Positions 34,699 to 47,482 of a stretch of 64,000 bases of DNA are shown in pieces. How positions within the stretch are numbered: position 1 is the first letter of the stretch; the number at the start of each line of letters is the position of its first letter. The DNA is from Hydractinia symbiolongicarpus. Its lineage: Eukaryota; Cnidaria; Hydrozoa; Anthoathecata; Hydractiniidae. The notes beneath the pieces were generated by a model. The model was not told where the DNA came from. It saw only the letters and a list, made by a program, of their open reading frames with translations, and did no database searches. Both the position numbers and the translations under genes were made by a program. Where the stretch lies: the NCBI RefSeq assembly GCF_029227915.1, contig NC_079882.1, positions 23,069,001 through 23,133,000 of the forward strand. Direction: 5' to 3'.

Positions 34699-37600
34699 AT
34701 GAGCAGATCAATGAGTGGTTACACTTCTGGCTCTTCAAGAGGACCTTCTACAATTAGTGGCAGGCCTCCTTCTTATGATGGTAAGATAGTTATTTCCTTA
34801 TTTTTTTCAATATAAAGTACATCTTAATAAAGATTTATCGTGATTTATAAATTAGAATCTGGTGTCCTTGTACTACAATCAAAGAAAAAAAGTCTTTTAA
34901 TACAGGGACCTGTTTTCTTTACTTCAAAATAATTCGTTGTAACCCAGAAGCAGCCATTTACAGAATGTCAATTTAGTGTAATTATTAGACAGGTTTCAAA
35001 CAAATTTATATATTAAATATTTCAAATTGGCAGTCAAATGACAACAAACACTAACTTGAAGAAACAAAAACTTTTTAAAATTGTATACTTGATAGACATT
35101 TGAATAGATGTTTGCAATAAGTGACATGTCTTCTCGAATGAGTAAGAGAAAAGAAATTCCAATTTACACACGCATAATTTTTTCTTTCATTAGAAGTTCA
35201 AAGAGAAAGACTGCGCTCACAAAAATTATCAGAGGACTCATTACCAGAAACGAGGCAGATGAACATGGATGGAATGGGGTATGCATTCTCATCAAAGGCG
35301 CTCCCACCTCATGCTGCGCCGAGTATTATTAGTCGAACTAGCGTCACATCGGAGCCTCTCAAGATTACAGGGTTGGAGTTCGCGTTTACCTCAAATAACC
35401 TGCCTAGGATCGGTATAGATGAAACAGGTGCGTTTGAGAACAGTTGTTACTTCGTATGATTTAGAAACTCCCTTCAAATAGAATTTTTAAATAATTAGAG
35501 TTTTTCTTGATTGCCGTTTACATACGAATTTAATGGAAGTTTAAGTGCAAGTTGCAACGATCACTCTTTCAATACACCTTATTCGTAATAATTCTTACGT
35601 GTATTACTCTTAGCGCAAGGAAAAACATGTCAGCGTATCGGTTTTTTCGCAATGGAAATGTGACTGCATTTCAAGCATATAAACTTTTGCAATTGTTTAA
35701 ATTTCCCCGCAAACACGCAGAAATGGTAAAATTCAGGGTTTTAGACAAATTATATGAATTTGTTTTATGTTTTGGGTTACTACAACGTAACCTGTATTAC
35801 ACAATAGTAGGCTTCGAACTTGTTCTGTAAAGTACACTTAAAGTTTAAATGGGAAGTCTCATAATGAAGCCATCATTCCAGTCAATAGCTTATTGCAGTA
35901 AGTTAGCGCCCTCCCTCCTAAAAGTTCATAAACTAAGAAAATAAAGGATAAAGGCATTGCTTCTCTTTTCTTCTCTTTTTCTCTTTAAACATATCTCCCT
36001 AAATGTTTATTTTGTAAATAGGAAGTTTAAAAAACATACGTAAGTTGATATGTTTTGTTATTTGCTCTGCAAAAGCATTAACGTTAGTTTTTCAACGATT
36101 GACAAAAATGTCGACATGAAACCCTCTTTGTGTTTCACTGAACAATAAGTATATGTATGTACAGCGTGATTAAAGAAATATAAAGCCCTATTATTTGTTG
36201 CATATCATTAATTAACAACCAATCAATCATACGGCACTGAGTTAATATTAATACGTTAACAATTTAATACGCATTTTGATGTGCTGAAAGAGCTAGCACG
36301 TCGAAGATTGCAAGAACTTTGATATGAGTGAAGAAGAGAGAGTGGATTTTTGTGGTGAGCATTTTACTAACCTAACGTAACGTAACGTACTAATTTTAAA
36401 ATGATGCAAAAACCGCATTTACCACTGTCAAATTTAAGTGCAAAGAGAGAGGGCGGGGTTGATTAAATCCTTTGACGTTTAGATATTTCATACTATTAAA
36501 AATTGATCTTTCAGGAAACAAAAAGTATATGGAACTGATTGTCCCGTCTACATGCTTTGCAGGGGTACTTGTTTGAGAGATTGATGATATTCAATTTTTA
36601 TTTCTTGATTTTGACGTTTAGGGCAGAGGGAGGGGCGGAGGTAAATTTAAAGGTCGGATTGCTTATCATTTTTCATTTGCGAGCACTTCTTCCATTTCGC
36701 TTCACATTTCCACTTATTGCATAACAGAAGTAAAAATTCAACAAATCCGTTTTTACTTGTAATTTGCTTGTGTTTATTTACCCAAAGGACAAGACTTAGA
36801 GATAATAAAAGAATTACTTCTTGACAAATTTACCTTTTTTTACGTAAACATAATGTTAAATAAACATTTGTTGTTGTTTTTTACGAATTTGAACCATGTC
36901 ATCAAACTCTCTAGCACAATTTTTAATATGTATGTAGATATATATGTATATATACGTTTTTATATGCTATGTTTTAAGCAATATTATAAAACCATTTCCC
37001 TTCAGTTATAATGCATTTTAAATTTTGTACATAATGGTTCTAAATAGAGTATTCATTACAAATCTGTTACGTGCAAAAGATTCAAAATAGAGAAAAAAAT
37101 ACATATTAAGTAAATGATAGCTCCATGTACTATATATTTCCATAGCATGTTGTTCCTATATTACTTTTGATAAAGAAAGATAATGTCAAGTAAACTTAAC
37201 CATTTTATTACATTTATAATGTTTTTTTATTTTTTATTTTTTTTACTTCCTGTGAGTTAACTATCTATAGATCTGATTTTGAACAAACAAATTGCATTTT
37301 TTTATTTGCTAACCCTAAAAATCGAATTTTTTCAATTATTTATCAGCAAATGGATCCATTATTTTCAGTTTTTATGCAATCTTTCCGCAGTTTTTATTTT
37401 ACATAGTTACGTTATACAACCATTTCAGTAGTTCTTTTTATGTTTTACTCGAATCAACCTTTGAGACATTATTCGTACTTGCTCTCACAAATTGGCTGTT
37501 TTTATGTTGTTCATGATTTTTACGATTGATTGCAAACTTCTTGTAATCTACCGAAGTAGATTACAAGGACACTCACCGTATTTTTCAAATCCTAAATAGA

Positions 37601-40600
37601 ACTTTTAATTATTTCACCTAAGGGAGTTGCAGCGTCTGAAATGAATATTTGAGGAATGTATTACAATATTTATTAGGTCTTGGGAAAGAAATTTCCAATT
37701 TATGTTTCAAACTTGCTATTATTTTCTTGTTTATTTTAAAATCCTCAAACTTACTGAACTAAATATTTAATCGTGGACAGACGAAACGGAAATGTTTATT
37801 GAAATTCCTTATACTCACACGGCATCTTTTTCAAGGGGGTGGCACCTAACAAATACAGTACCTTTCTTTGACGACATAAAGCAATTTCTACACAAAGTTA
37901 CGCAAAAGTAGAATTTTTTAATTTAGACACGTTAAATGGCATGGCAAATGATATGCATCCTACAGGCCTGGACCGATACAAACCACCCATTGTTCCGGAT
38001 ACCGCAGCTTTGGCAGCGGACGAAAAGCGTGGAATGTGGGGACGAAAAGCTGAATTTATTTTAGCGTCTGTTGGATTAGCAGTTGGTCTCGGAAATGTCT
38101 GGAGGTTTCCATATTTATGTCAAAGAAATGGCGGAGGTAATTTAAATTTTGTATTTTAGGGATTCTTTAATTTTGTCTTGTTCTTGAGCACTCAGAAAAT
38201 TTAAAAAGAAAGTAAAGAGAAAATAAATAAAAATGAAAACAATGTTTCTTTTTCTTTAGTTATTTATTATTTCTTTAAAAGTGTTTTCATACTTAAGATT
38301 AACTTTGTATTCTAACCAAGTATTATTTACATAATTTTTGTTTCTCCATCTGTTGCTAATTAATTAGGTCTTTCCAAGTAACTTCTAAATTATTTATTTA
38401 AGGTGCTTTCCTGATACCATATTTTATCATGATGGTTATTGAGGGGATTCCCTTGTTTTACATCGAATTTGCAGTCGGTCAGCGTTTTCGTCGCAGTGCA
38501 ATTGGTTGTTGGAGCAAAATGCATCCAGCTCTTAAAGGGATTGGTATATCTTGTATGGTTATCTCCACAATGCTGTGCATATACTATGTAGCTGTAATTG
38601 CTTGGAGTTTTTATTATCTATTTGCCTCGTTAACCTCCAAGTTACCGTGGAGAATAGAAAAGTGCCCAAGGTAGGATAAGAAGAACTTTTTTTAATAAGT
38701 CGAAAATTATGCATCGACGAAAAAGTGAGGGATTCAGACCTATGTTGGTCACCAGGTGTTACTAAGCTTTATAATGGGATTGCGGTGGGTTTTAAGCCGT
38801 TTGCCTTGTTGATGAACTCTGTTATAACGACCTGGTGGCCACAAGACCGTGGGGACGTGGTCGGTGGGTTTTAATTATAAGCGTTGACCCTTTTATTTTC
38901 GATTGGGCAATACCCGTTAGACAATGAATTTTGTCACATATAGGATATGCTATTTATTATTACGTTTTTAATAAAAGCTTTTAGAATTAAACTTTTGATA
39001 TATAAATTTATTTTGATTAATTCAGTCGTTTAATAATTCAATAATAATCGTTTAATTGTCAATAATAATGCCATTACATTCTAATCAAAATGAAAATATA
39101 GCTATAAAATAATTTTTGGTGCCTAATTTTCTTAGGTATGATGAATACAATGTATTGGACCAACTTTGCAAGAAAAACAGCTCCGACACATATCATTGTG
39201 AGATGAAGACCAACTTTACAGAATGCTGTGTTCACGACCCGCAGCTTTACTACTTTTACAGAAAAACTTTGGATGTGTCCACGTCAATTGGTGATTCAGG
39301 AAGTGGAATAAACTGGAAGCTTGCTGGCTGTCTTGTATTGGCATGGGTTGTTGTATATGCTTGTGTCATTAACGGAGTAAAATCAAGTGGGAAGGTGGAA
39401 TTCTTATTCGCTCTTTTACAAACTTTGCACTGTGAATAGGAATCTGATTATGAGAAGGCCTTTTCAAACCTTTGCTTTAGGGGTCTTTATGTACTACTAG
39501 GATAGGTGTGTATAAATGTCCGTGCATGACGTAATTGATCGAATCATGTACGTTACCTGGTACTGTGTGAACGACGGATAAAGTAGCACTCTTCAATTTT
39601 ATCACATAGCTATACTGTTTCACTTGTCTGTCTTATGTTTAGGGTTCAGGTGTAGGTAACTAGACTATTCTCTGTAAAGTATGTTACATATATGCACACA
39701 TAAAGCTTGCTTCTACTGGACGCGATCGGGGTAAGCTACCTGCGTGTGTGGTTACCGTACTGTCGCAGATGGCTCAGTGCAAAGTAGCACGGTTTCAATT
39801 TTACTAAACCTTTTTATATTATCAGCAAACATCACCTTTATTTGGATCCCTTTTTTTTTTAGGCTGTATACTTCACGGCAACGTTCCCTTACGTTATATT
39901 GAGCATACTGTTCATACTGGGTCTCTCCTTAGATGGTGCATCCATTGGTTTAAAAGCTCTTTTTAAGCCTGACGTAAGTATCAATACGGAACAATATTAC
40001 TTCAAAGAAAATATTAACACTGTCATGTAAAGATGGCCTTAGCTACCACCTTAAAGGCCCATTTACACCATGCGGAATATTTCGTGCAGAGCAGAAAAAA
40101 CAAAGATTCTAGTTGGCGGAAATTTCTGCTTTTCAAAAGTAGAAGTCAATAATGATTTTGAATGCTCGAACTTTGCTCAGAATAATTCCGTTCGGAATAT
40201 TTCGTACTGGCGAAATCAGCCTTAAGCGTTTTTTGATTTCTATGTAGAACTTAAAAATGTGGACCAGGAGAATCGAAATTAACTATTACTGTGGTTACTA
40301 ATAATTCTAATATATCATGTTTTGTACATTGTTTTTCTGATAAGCAATGAACAAAATATGCGACCAGAGTGTGTTAGGTATATAAACTGTTTCCAATGAA
40401 ACCACTCGCTCAAATGAATACCACTTATTTAGTTTAAAAAATTGAGAGATCCTCAAATTTGGATGGATGCTGCCTCCCAAATGTTTTTCACATTAAGTTT
40501 GGGGTTTGGTGCGTTGATTTCATTCGCCAGTTACATGCCTATCAAAAACAACTGCGTGAGAGATGCCTACACTGTGGTATTTATTAACTGCGGGACGTCA

Positions 40601-43600
40601 CTGTTTGCTGGTATAGTTGTATTTTCAATTTTGGGACACCGAGAGTATGTTACTAAGCTACCGGTAACCGAGGTATGTAATATTGCTTGTAAGTGTAAGT
40701 TGATATATGCAGTCAGTCTCAATGTGGACATTCGAATTGAGCTGCAGCAAATACGGCATAGCTTTTCTTAAACAAAATATAAGAAGATACAAAATGTCGT
40801 ACTCCACTCAAGTAAGAGCAGTGAGATCATTGGATATTTATTATTAGCCTTGATTGAGCACCAATGAGACCTAAAAACAAAGATTGATAAACAAGTATAT
40901 TCTGTCGAACAGTCTACATGTTGGTTTTTTAGGTTGGTGGAGGTGCTGGTCTTGCTTTTATTACTTTTTGTGACGCCTTCCTTCAAATGCCTGTATCTCC
41001 GCTTTGGTCTGTTCTATTCTTTATCATGCTGATCTTGTTAGGAATTGATTCAGAATTTGGAACCTTGGAAGGTTTAGTTGCGCCATTTTATGATGCAAAG
41101 TGGGTAACTATGAAAAAGTGGAAATTCACAGGTATATGTTATAATTCCGTTAAACTCTTAAAGGTCTTTGAAATTTCAACTCATATGTTTTTCATCTCTG
41201 AACGACATTTCAGTCACACATAAGACATTAAATACCTGACTCAGAAATCTTCTGATCTTTTCTGTTCCGTTCCGAGTAAAAGTTGAATTGAATTTAACTT
41301 TCTCCGACGTTTTTCGAAGGAAAGTAGAATCTGAAAAAAAATAACCAATCAAGTTCGCTGAAAATCTCATTTCTGTTTCATTCCGATTCGATATGCTCCA
41401 AGGCTATAGTGGAAATAGAAATTATTACACTAACGTTCTGTTCCAATCCAATTCGAATTCGCCTTAGGTGGAAATTCGATTTTTATTACAAAGAGCAGGT
41501 AATTATATGATTCGTGTCTTGAGCAGAAAAGATAAATAAAGAAATAAATAAAGAAATAAATAAAGAAATAAATAGTCAAATATTCGTTTGTATCTATCTT
41601 ATAAAAAGCTAGTACCTTGTTTATAGTTTAAAATATCAGTAGAACAAGCTCAGCTTCAGCCTGAGATATAGGAAATGAACATTTAAAATTCGAACGTCAA
41701 GCAAACAAAGATACTGATCAAATCTACCTTTTGAAAAGTGTACTCGTTTTTGTTTTGTGATTGTTATTCATTTTAACACGTTTCGCCTAAACTAAAGCTT
41801 TTCTGTCCTTTTTTTATAGGTATACTTGCTTTTGCCATGTTCTTGATTGGTCTCGCTTTAATAACATCACCAGGGTATTATGCGTTTCAATTATTTGATG
41901 ATTTCGCTGTTCCTTTGCCGTTACTATTTATCGCCTTTTTTCAAGTGGTATCGATATCATGGGTGTATGGAAATGATAAGTTAGTCCACTTATTACTTTT
42001 ACTTCCGGAATTATTTTATTAGTAGCTATTATATTCTGCAACACATCCCATTCCACTTGGTCTTGCTCTGTTTCAGTTAAATTATATTATTGTACTATAA
42101 CCCTGTATGTTTTTATTGCGATACAACTGCTCGGGCAACTTACAGACAGTCCGTTATAGGCCTATGTAATAATCTCACTAAGGGGAAAAAACTTTTATAT
42201 CGCTTTTTGGGCTAAAAGATAGCTTGTAATACACTGTTCTTAAAAAAAGCTGTTAAATTATTATAACCTAGAAAATGACGTCATAGCCTCGATTTAACCT
42301 TCCCTTGATTTGTTTTACTTCTATTTATCAAAAAATACGGCCCCGGGTAACTTTTAACAGCTTTTTTGTTAGTCACCTACATATCAAGCACGAATCGCAA
42401 CAGGTAACATATTTACAGGTAGCCAGCACATCTTCAAATGTCAGCCTTGTCGATGAATTATATTGCTTATTATTATTCGTCTTTGTTTTTGTCCAGTCGT
42501 AAAAAAGTAAAAGACTTTCCTAGAATTTAAACCCGAGTTTGTAAGCTCTTAGGTCATATTATCTGTTCCCTATGATTTTGAAATCCGTTACACGCAGGAA
42601 AATTACAATAATGTTATTGTGTGCATCCGAAAAATAAATGCTTATCCTAACGACTCAGTTTAAAACAACGAATTGTTTATTTCCAAATAAATATGTAAGC
42701 GCGTTAACTAAAACTTAATATTTATGAAAAGATTCGTGACCTAACTTCATATTTTCAACTTTCAACTTTCAACTACCCCGGTAAGGAGCCTGGACAAAAG
42801 AAAAAGAAAGAGCACCGATCTCGTCACTAGACCCTGATGTTCTAGAATCAAGATCAGGCAAGCACAACATAAAACAATCTTTGTTTACCCCCTGCACTAA
42901 CCCTACCTTACCTATGATGCGATCCTTGTACTTAGTTTACCCGGTGGCACAACAGTTCGCTTACCTTAAACTCGCACTTTGGGAGAATATTGTTCTTCTG
43001 TTGCAAACAAGCGTTAGTCAACACAATACAAAAAGATTTTATTTTATTTTATGATATCATATTTAATTTAGATTTGCAAATGATATTGAATATATGACTG
43101 GTAAACGACCTTATCTTTTTTGGATGATTTGTTGGAAATATATTTCACCATTAGCTATCTTTATCATCTTCGTTGCAAACTGCCATAAATTGGCAACAAA
43201 GTTTCCAACCTACAAAGCATATGTTGGTTGTCTCCAACAAATGGTGAGTAAGTTTTCCTAGTGGTATATATGACAGTTTCCTCTGACTAGGTAACAGTAA
43301 AATGAGAGATGCTCGTGCTCGTGACAGCACAAGTTTTTATTATCACTTTATGTATTTTTTTAAAAATCGTCCTCCCAAAATAATCTCCCTCCTCCTTTGA
43401 ATAAACGGTTAATTTTTTCAACAAGTATTCCTCTTGGATAAATCCAAATCTCTTAAACTCATCCATTATTAAGGAATTTCCTACTGGAAAGAAACAGAGA
43501 CAAAATACATTTTTGATGTCCAATAGTCCCTCCATATAAGTTTATATAATATTTGTGTTGTAGTAAACGCAGCTCCAACAAGCGTTCCTTTTAAAGGTTC

Positions 43601-43997
43601 TCATTGTCACAGACTTTTATGGAAAAAATGTAGTAGCGCACCTGTATTTGGTGCTATGTGCGAGAGTTGTGCAAGTTTTAAAACCTTTTTATTGTTTTAG
43701 GTCAACTTTTCATCATTATCACCTGGTACTAAAACTTCTTTATTCGATAGTCCTTATCCAGCTTGGGGACAATTCTTTATTGTTGCATTTATCACAATTT
43801 CTATGATACCTACCATTGCCTGGTTGATAATGAACTTTGTTAAAAATCCACAAAAATGGGTAGATGGGTTTAAATCGAAGCTGTCAAATATTCATGAATA
43901 TTATCCAGACCCAAGTTATCCAGATCCTAGTCGTAGAAAAAGTGGCCGTGAAATCGAAACGCAAATTTTAAAAGAAATTGAAGAAGAAGAAGATTGA
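34699..43997 (+). CDS. SLC6 Na+/Cl- dependent transporter, copy 1, 11 exons
   Basis: A plasma-membrane solute carrier with the LeuT fold and 12 membrane helices. Exons: 34699-34780, 35194-35427, 37927-38136, 38403-38670, 39136-39394, 39863-39973, 40433-40672, 40933-41131, 41820-41979, 43072-43243, 43701-43997; all GT-AG and in phase, 743 residues. TM1 holds [17 protein letters not shown] with G159 where monoamine carriers have Asp, so an amino-acid or GABA/glycine-like substrate is likely. TM6 Q404 and T408, TM8 [12 protein letters not shown] (the Asp-Ser Na2 pair). EL2 has paired cysteines and two NxS/T sites. The cytoplasmic N-terminus is long (about 145 residues) and has PPSY at 23-26. Open frame continues upstream of the ATG to an acceptor-like site at 34672, so a further 5' exon is possible. 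The exon 5 donor (gtggaa) is weak. A shorter start at M111 (37938) cannot be excluded. Confidence 0.9.
37540..37567. repeat. Perfect 12-bp hairpin in SLC6 copy 1 intron 2
   Basis: cttgtaatctac and gtagattacaag are perfect reverse complements around a cgaa loop. Confidence 0.5.
40051..40224. mobile_element. Possible MITE in SLC6 copy 1 intron 6
   Basis: Imperfect ends: aaggcccatttacacc on the left against aaggctgatttcgcc reversed from the right, with tta on both sides. Inner pieces (gcggaatatttcgt and the inverse of gaaatattccg) pair as well. About 170 bases, noncoding; a 3-bp tta duplication would suit PIF/Harbinger. Confidence 0.4.
41533..41574 (+). repeat. 12-bp microsatellite in SLC6 copy 1 intron 8
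   Basis: About 3.5 units of aaataaataaag. Confidence 0.7.
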
Positions 43998-44600
43998 GTT
44001 TAATTAATATTTCTTTTAAAGCGTGTTGTGAAGAAAAAACATAAAGAATAGTTCGCTCCTTACAAAGACGCATTTCCAGCTACTCTGTTCTGACATTGTG
44101 AAAAGGAGAGTATGAATGGAGTTTCATTCAAATTTTGAGTGTACCTAAAAATATATAGTTTAAGATATTTTGAATAGGTTATGTCGTATTCAATTCTACC
44201 ACAAAATGTCTGTTCTTCCAAGAAAAAAAAAATGGCATTAACTGCTGTTATTTTCTGTGAGTCTTTCTGTGAGAACTTTAGCTAAATATTTCGCTGTCGA
44301 AGGGATTATAAAAGATGTCTTATATTCATGTAAGTCTAGGTGTAAACTTTGTAATATATTTTTATTATTAGAAGATGTAAATCGATTATATTTTGCCACA
44401 AGTTTTGTTGTGAAATCACAACATTTGTAACAAGCTCGCTCTTGTGTGAGAAAAAAATTTAAAAGAGTGTTGAAATCCATGTTTCAAACTATAGCTATTA
44501 GACATGACGTAGTTGAAATATACTATCACTTTCTTTACGCGCTGATATTTTTCCGGCGTAGGTGTTTTTTTAGTATAATACCAAGCAATCCAAACTTTTG

Positions 44601-44606
44601 AATAAA
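44601..44606 (+). terminator. Possible poly(A) signal of SLC6 copy 1
   Basis: AATAAA about 600 bases after the stop codon; other AT-rich variants lie closer, so this is only a candidate. Confidence 0.25.
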
Positions 44607-45741
44607 ACTGACTTACTGAGGCAAAGATTTTGTTAATTAAGAAGAAGCGGTATTTGTCTCAATATTAAAGTTCAGTCTCATTTCCTGAATAGCAAACCAC
44701 TTAGCGGAAAAGCGCAAAGTCATAAAAATCTGACCACAAAAATAAGCTTGTGAAGGAGAGTGTTTGTATATTTACATATAGAATAGCTACTTACTTAGAA
44801 CTACAAACGGGGGAGCGTCTGACTGTTTTATTGCATAATTGAAAAGTTACTGCATTATCGATTTCAATTATTCACCATACACACTTCGTGATGTTTTCAT
44901 TTAGTTTTACCTCTTCGAATATATTTTTCAATGAATTGTATTAAAAATATTTATTATTGATAAGCAGTCCAATTCAATGAAAAGTTTGTATATAAAATAT
45001 CTTTTAAAAGCCGTATGAACAGTTCACAAAGTTAGAGTGTTTTTTAAAAGATTGGACAAAGAAAAGGAGGTAAATGTTTGATTTTTTTTTTTGTTAAATT
45101 CATTTAAATTATGTAAGGTTAATTGACAAATTAGATTGGTTAACAAAAGAACAAAAGAATAAGAAAACGAAAAGAAATGGGCTATTCTGTGCAACGTATA
45201 AATAACAAAGGACTCAATAAAAAGGGATCCTGTTGAGTTCTTTAAAAACTAAGTAAGGTTATTTTGTTATGATTGGAGGAAGGAATTCTATGTAAACTTT
45301 AGTCTTAACGTAAACGAATCTGATTGGACGATTCAAATTAATCGTTAGAAATACCACACGACACGACAAGTTAAATCTTTCAATGCTTCTGGTATTCAGA
45401 CAGTAGTTAATTGCAACTGTTTCACCATACACTTTTGATGAGTTGCGAATGTTTACAAAGTTCTGTATATGTGCACGCCTCCTGACAGGCAAGAAAAGAA
45501 GGACCACATAGGCCAAATTGGCTATTTTACACTAATTTTCTAATTAGGATTTTAGTAACATAAGAATGAAAATGCATTAAAATTGCTTTTTCTCAGCTAT
45601 TATCTTCTCTGTTTAAGGGCAGACTTTACCAATTTTAGCATCATTGTTGTCTTTTTTCACTTAATATCTTTAATCTTTTGTTTATATTTTTGCCTGTACA
45701 TATGTGTACACATGTCCATTGCTCTCGATGATACTGGCCAC
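44607..45741. other. Intergenic, no gene recognised
   Basis: AT-rich with short open frames only. Confidence 0.5.
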
Positions 45742-46090
45742 CTCTTATACAACACTGTGGACTTCTTATACAACATTGCCAACTTTTTGTACAACTCTGT
45801 GTACTTCTTATACAACACTGTGCACTATAAATACAACAATGCCAACTTCTCGTACAACACCGTGCACTTCTATACAACACTGCGCACCTTAAATACAACA
45901 CTGTACACTTCTCATACAACACTGTGCACTTTTTATATTACACTGTGCACCTTAAATACAACAATACCAACTTATCGTTCAACACTGTGCATTTCGTATA
46001 CAACACTGTGCACCTTAAATACACCTGTGAGTACTTCTTATAAACACTGCTCATTTTTACACAAAACTACGCATTTCTTGTCACATACTG
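45742..46090 (+). repeat. 21-bp minisatellite
   Basis: About 16 units of cttatacaacactgtgcactt with substitutions and one 20-bp unit. Two-fold alternation is visible: gtgcactt-type and atgccaactt-type units. Because 21 is a multiple of three, long open frames appear on both strands (heptad LYNTVHF-like on plus), but these are most simply a by-product. Confidence 0.85.
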
Positions 46091-47354
46091 CCCTTTTTAA
46101 CACGGAAGATATGCTCAGTCCCAAAAACTCGTTGTGTAGAAGATTCTATAAATATACACAAACATCACCCGCATTCCGCAATGAAAAAAGGAAAGAGTCC
46201 GAAATTGTATTTTTTAGGGTTGGAAAATTGTAGTTACTTGACCCTAATCTCTATCGCTGTTAGGACACCATTCGCAGGACGCGTATTGATAACAGTACCA
46301 ATACGAGCTAAAGTGGATATTCTGGATTAATAATCGCAATAATAGGTTTAAAGGATGCCTGTAACACCTTTATAAAATGAATTTACTTCAATTCTGCAGC
46401 GATTATAAAAGTTTCGTTTAAAGTTTCTGGTAGTTAAAATAAAATTTATTTAAGCGAACCTTCCGACTTTTACTCATTTTGGATGACACAATGGCAGTAA
46501 AATGACAAAAAAAAAACGTTCTAGTATCGGATTTTTTCGGATTTTCTAGTGAAATCCGAAATAAAATTGTAGAAGGTATCGAACCTAAAATTTGGTAAGA
46601 TGACTTATCATAATTATTTGATTATCGAAAAGAAGTTATTATTATTAACCAATTTAAGTTAGGGTCCAAGTGGTCTTATCCAGTGCCAAGTGTATTGACC
46701 CTTCTGGGCCATCCTACTTAGTAGTTTAAGAATTTTATTTTACTTCTTGCCTTACTTTCTTTTGTATACATTCAACCATAGTCTTGAGTCTCTTTTTCTT
46801 ATGACTATGATTTAACTACACTCAAAGCGTTGCTGTAATTGAATAATCCTCCACCATTGAATACATTTGCGGTAAAAAAACAATGATGCAAAAATTAGTG
46901 TTCTTTTGAGAACATATATAAACGTTTTTAAATGAAATCACATTTGGCACACCACTAGCTTTCTGATAGACCGTTCCCTTCCACTGTAGAAGATAAAATT
47001 GTAAGTCAATCCATTTTTCACATTAAAGCACAAGAACTGAATTGACTTAGGCCGTTGTTTGCTATTCTTGCATAGATTCCGTAGCTTACATGAGCTTTAA
47101 AAGTCCTATCCAAGGTCCTATCCAAGGTAACTAATCGTAATAAACTAAATTTCATTTTTAAAATTGATTAGTAGATATAATACCTATCATAAACAAGATA
47201 GCAGCCTCATTTTCATCTTTAGTCATGTGTTAATTGCTGACAACAGCAAAATTTAAAAAAATTGCTGATTGCTGTGTACTTTGACGGCCCAACTTTTGTC
47301 ACAGTAGATCTATAAGCAATTATTCCTTTAATAATAGACGCGTGAGAAAAAACC
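46091..47354. other. Intergenic, no gene recognised
   Basis: AT-rich; a duplicated ggtcctatccaa near 47105-47130 is the only local repeat. Confidence 0.5.
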
Positions 47355-47430
47355 TCGCGCTACGGAAACACGAAATGCGATATATAAAAGACGGGCGACC
47401 CTGTAGATTTTTCAACGGGCCAAAGACTAG
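47355..47430 (+). mobile_element. Helitron 3' end, first of a head-to-tail pair
   Basis: The block cacgaaatgcgatatataaa, gacgggcga, a degraded ccctg/acggg hairpin and terminal CTAG (47427-47430) matches the family seen at 4640 and 21646. The 5' end was not found. Confidence 0.65.
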
Positions 47431-47482
47431 TCTATATTATAATACCCGTATACGTCTGTCTGTCACGCGAAATGGTACCGCA
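47431..47482 (+). mobile_element. Helitron 5' end, second of a head-to-tail pair
   Basis: TCTATATTATAATACCCG starts at the base right after the CTAG of the first copy, then cgtctgtctgtcacgcga and aatggtaccgcaa follow. Similarity then stops, so the copy is truncated at its 3' side or has a different interior. Confidence 0.6.
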
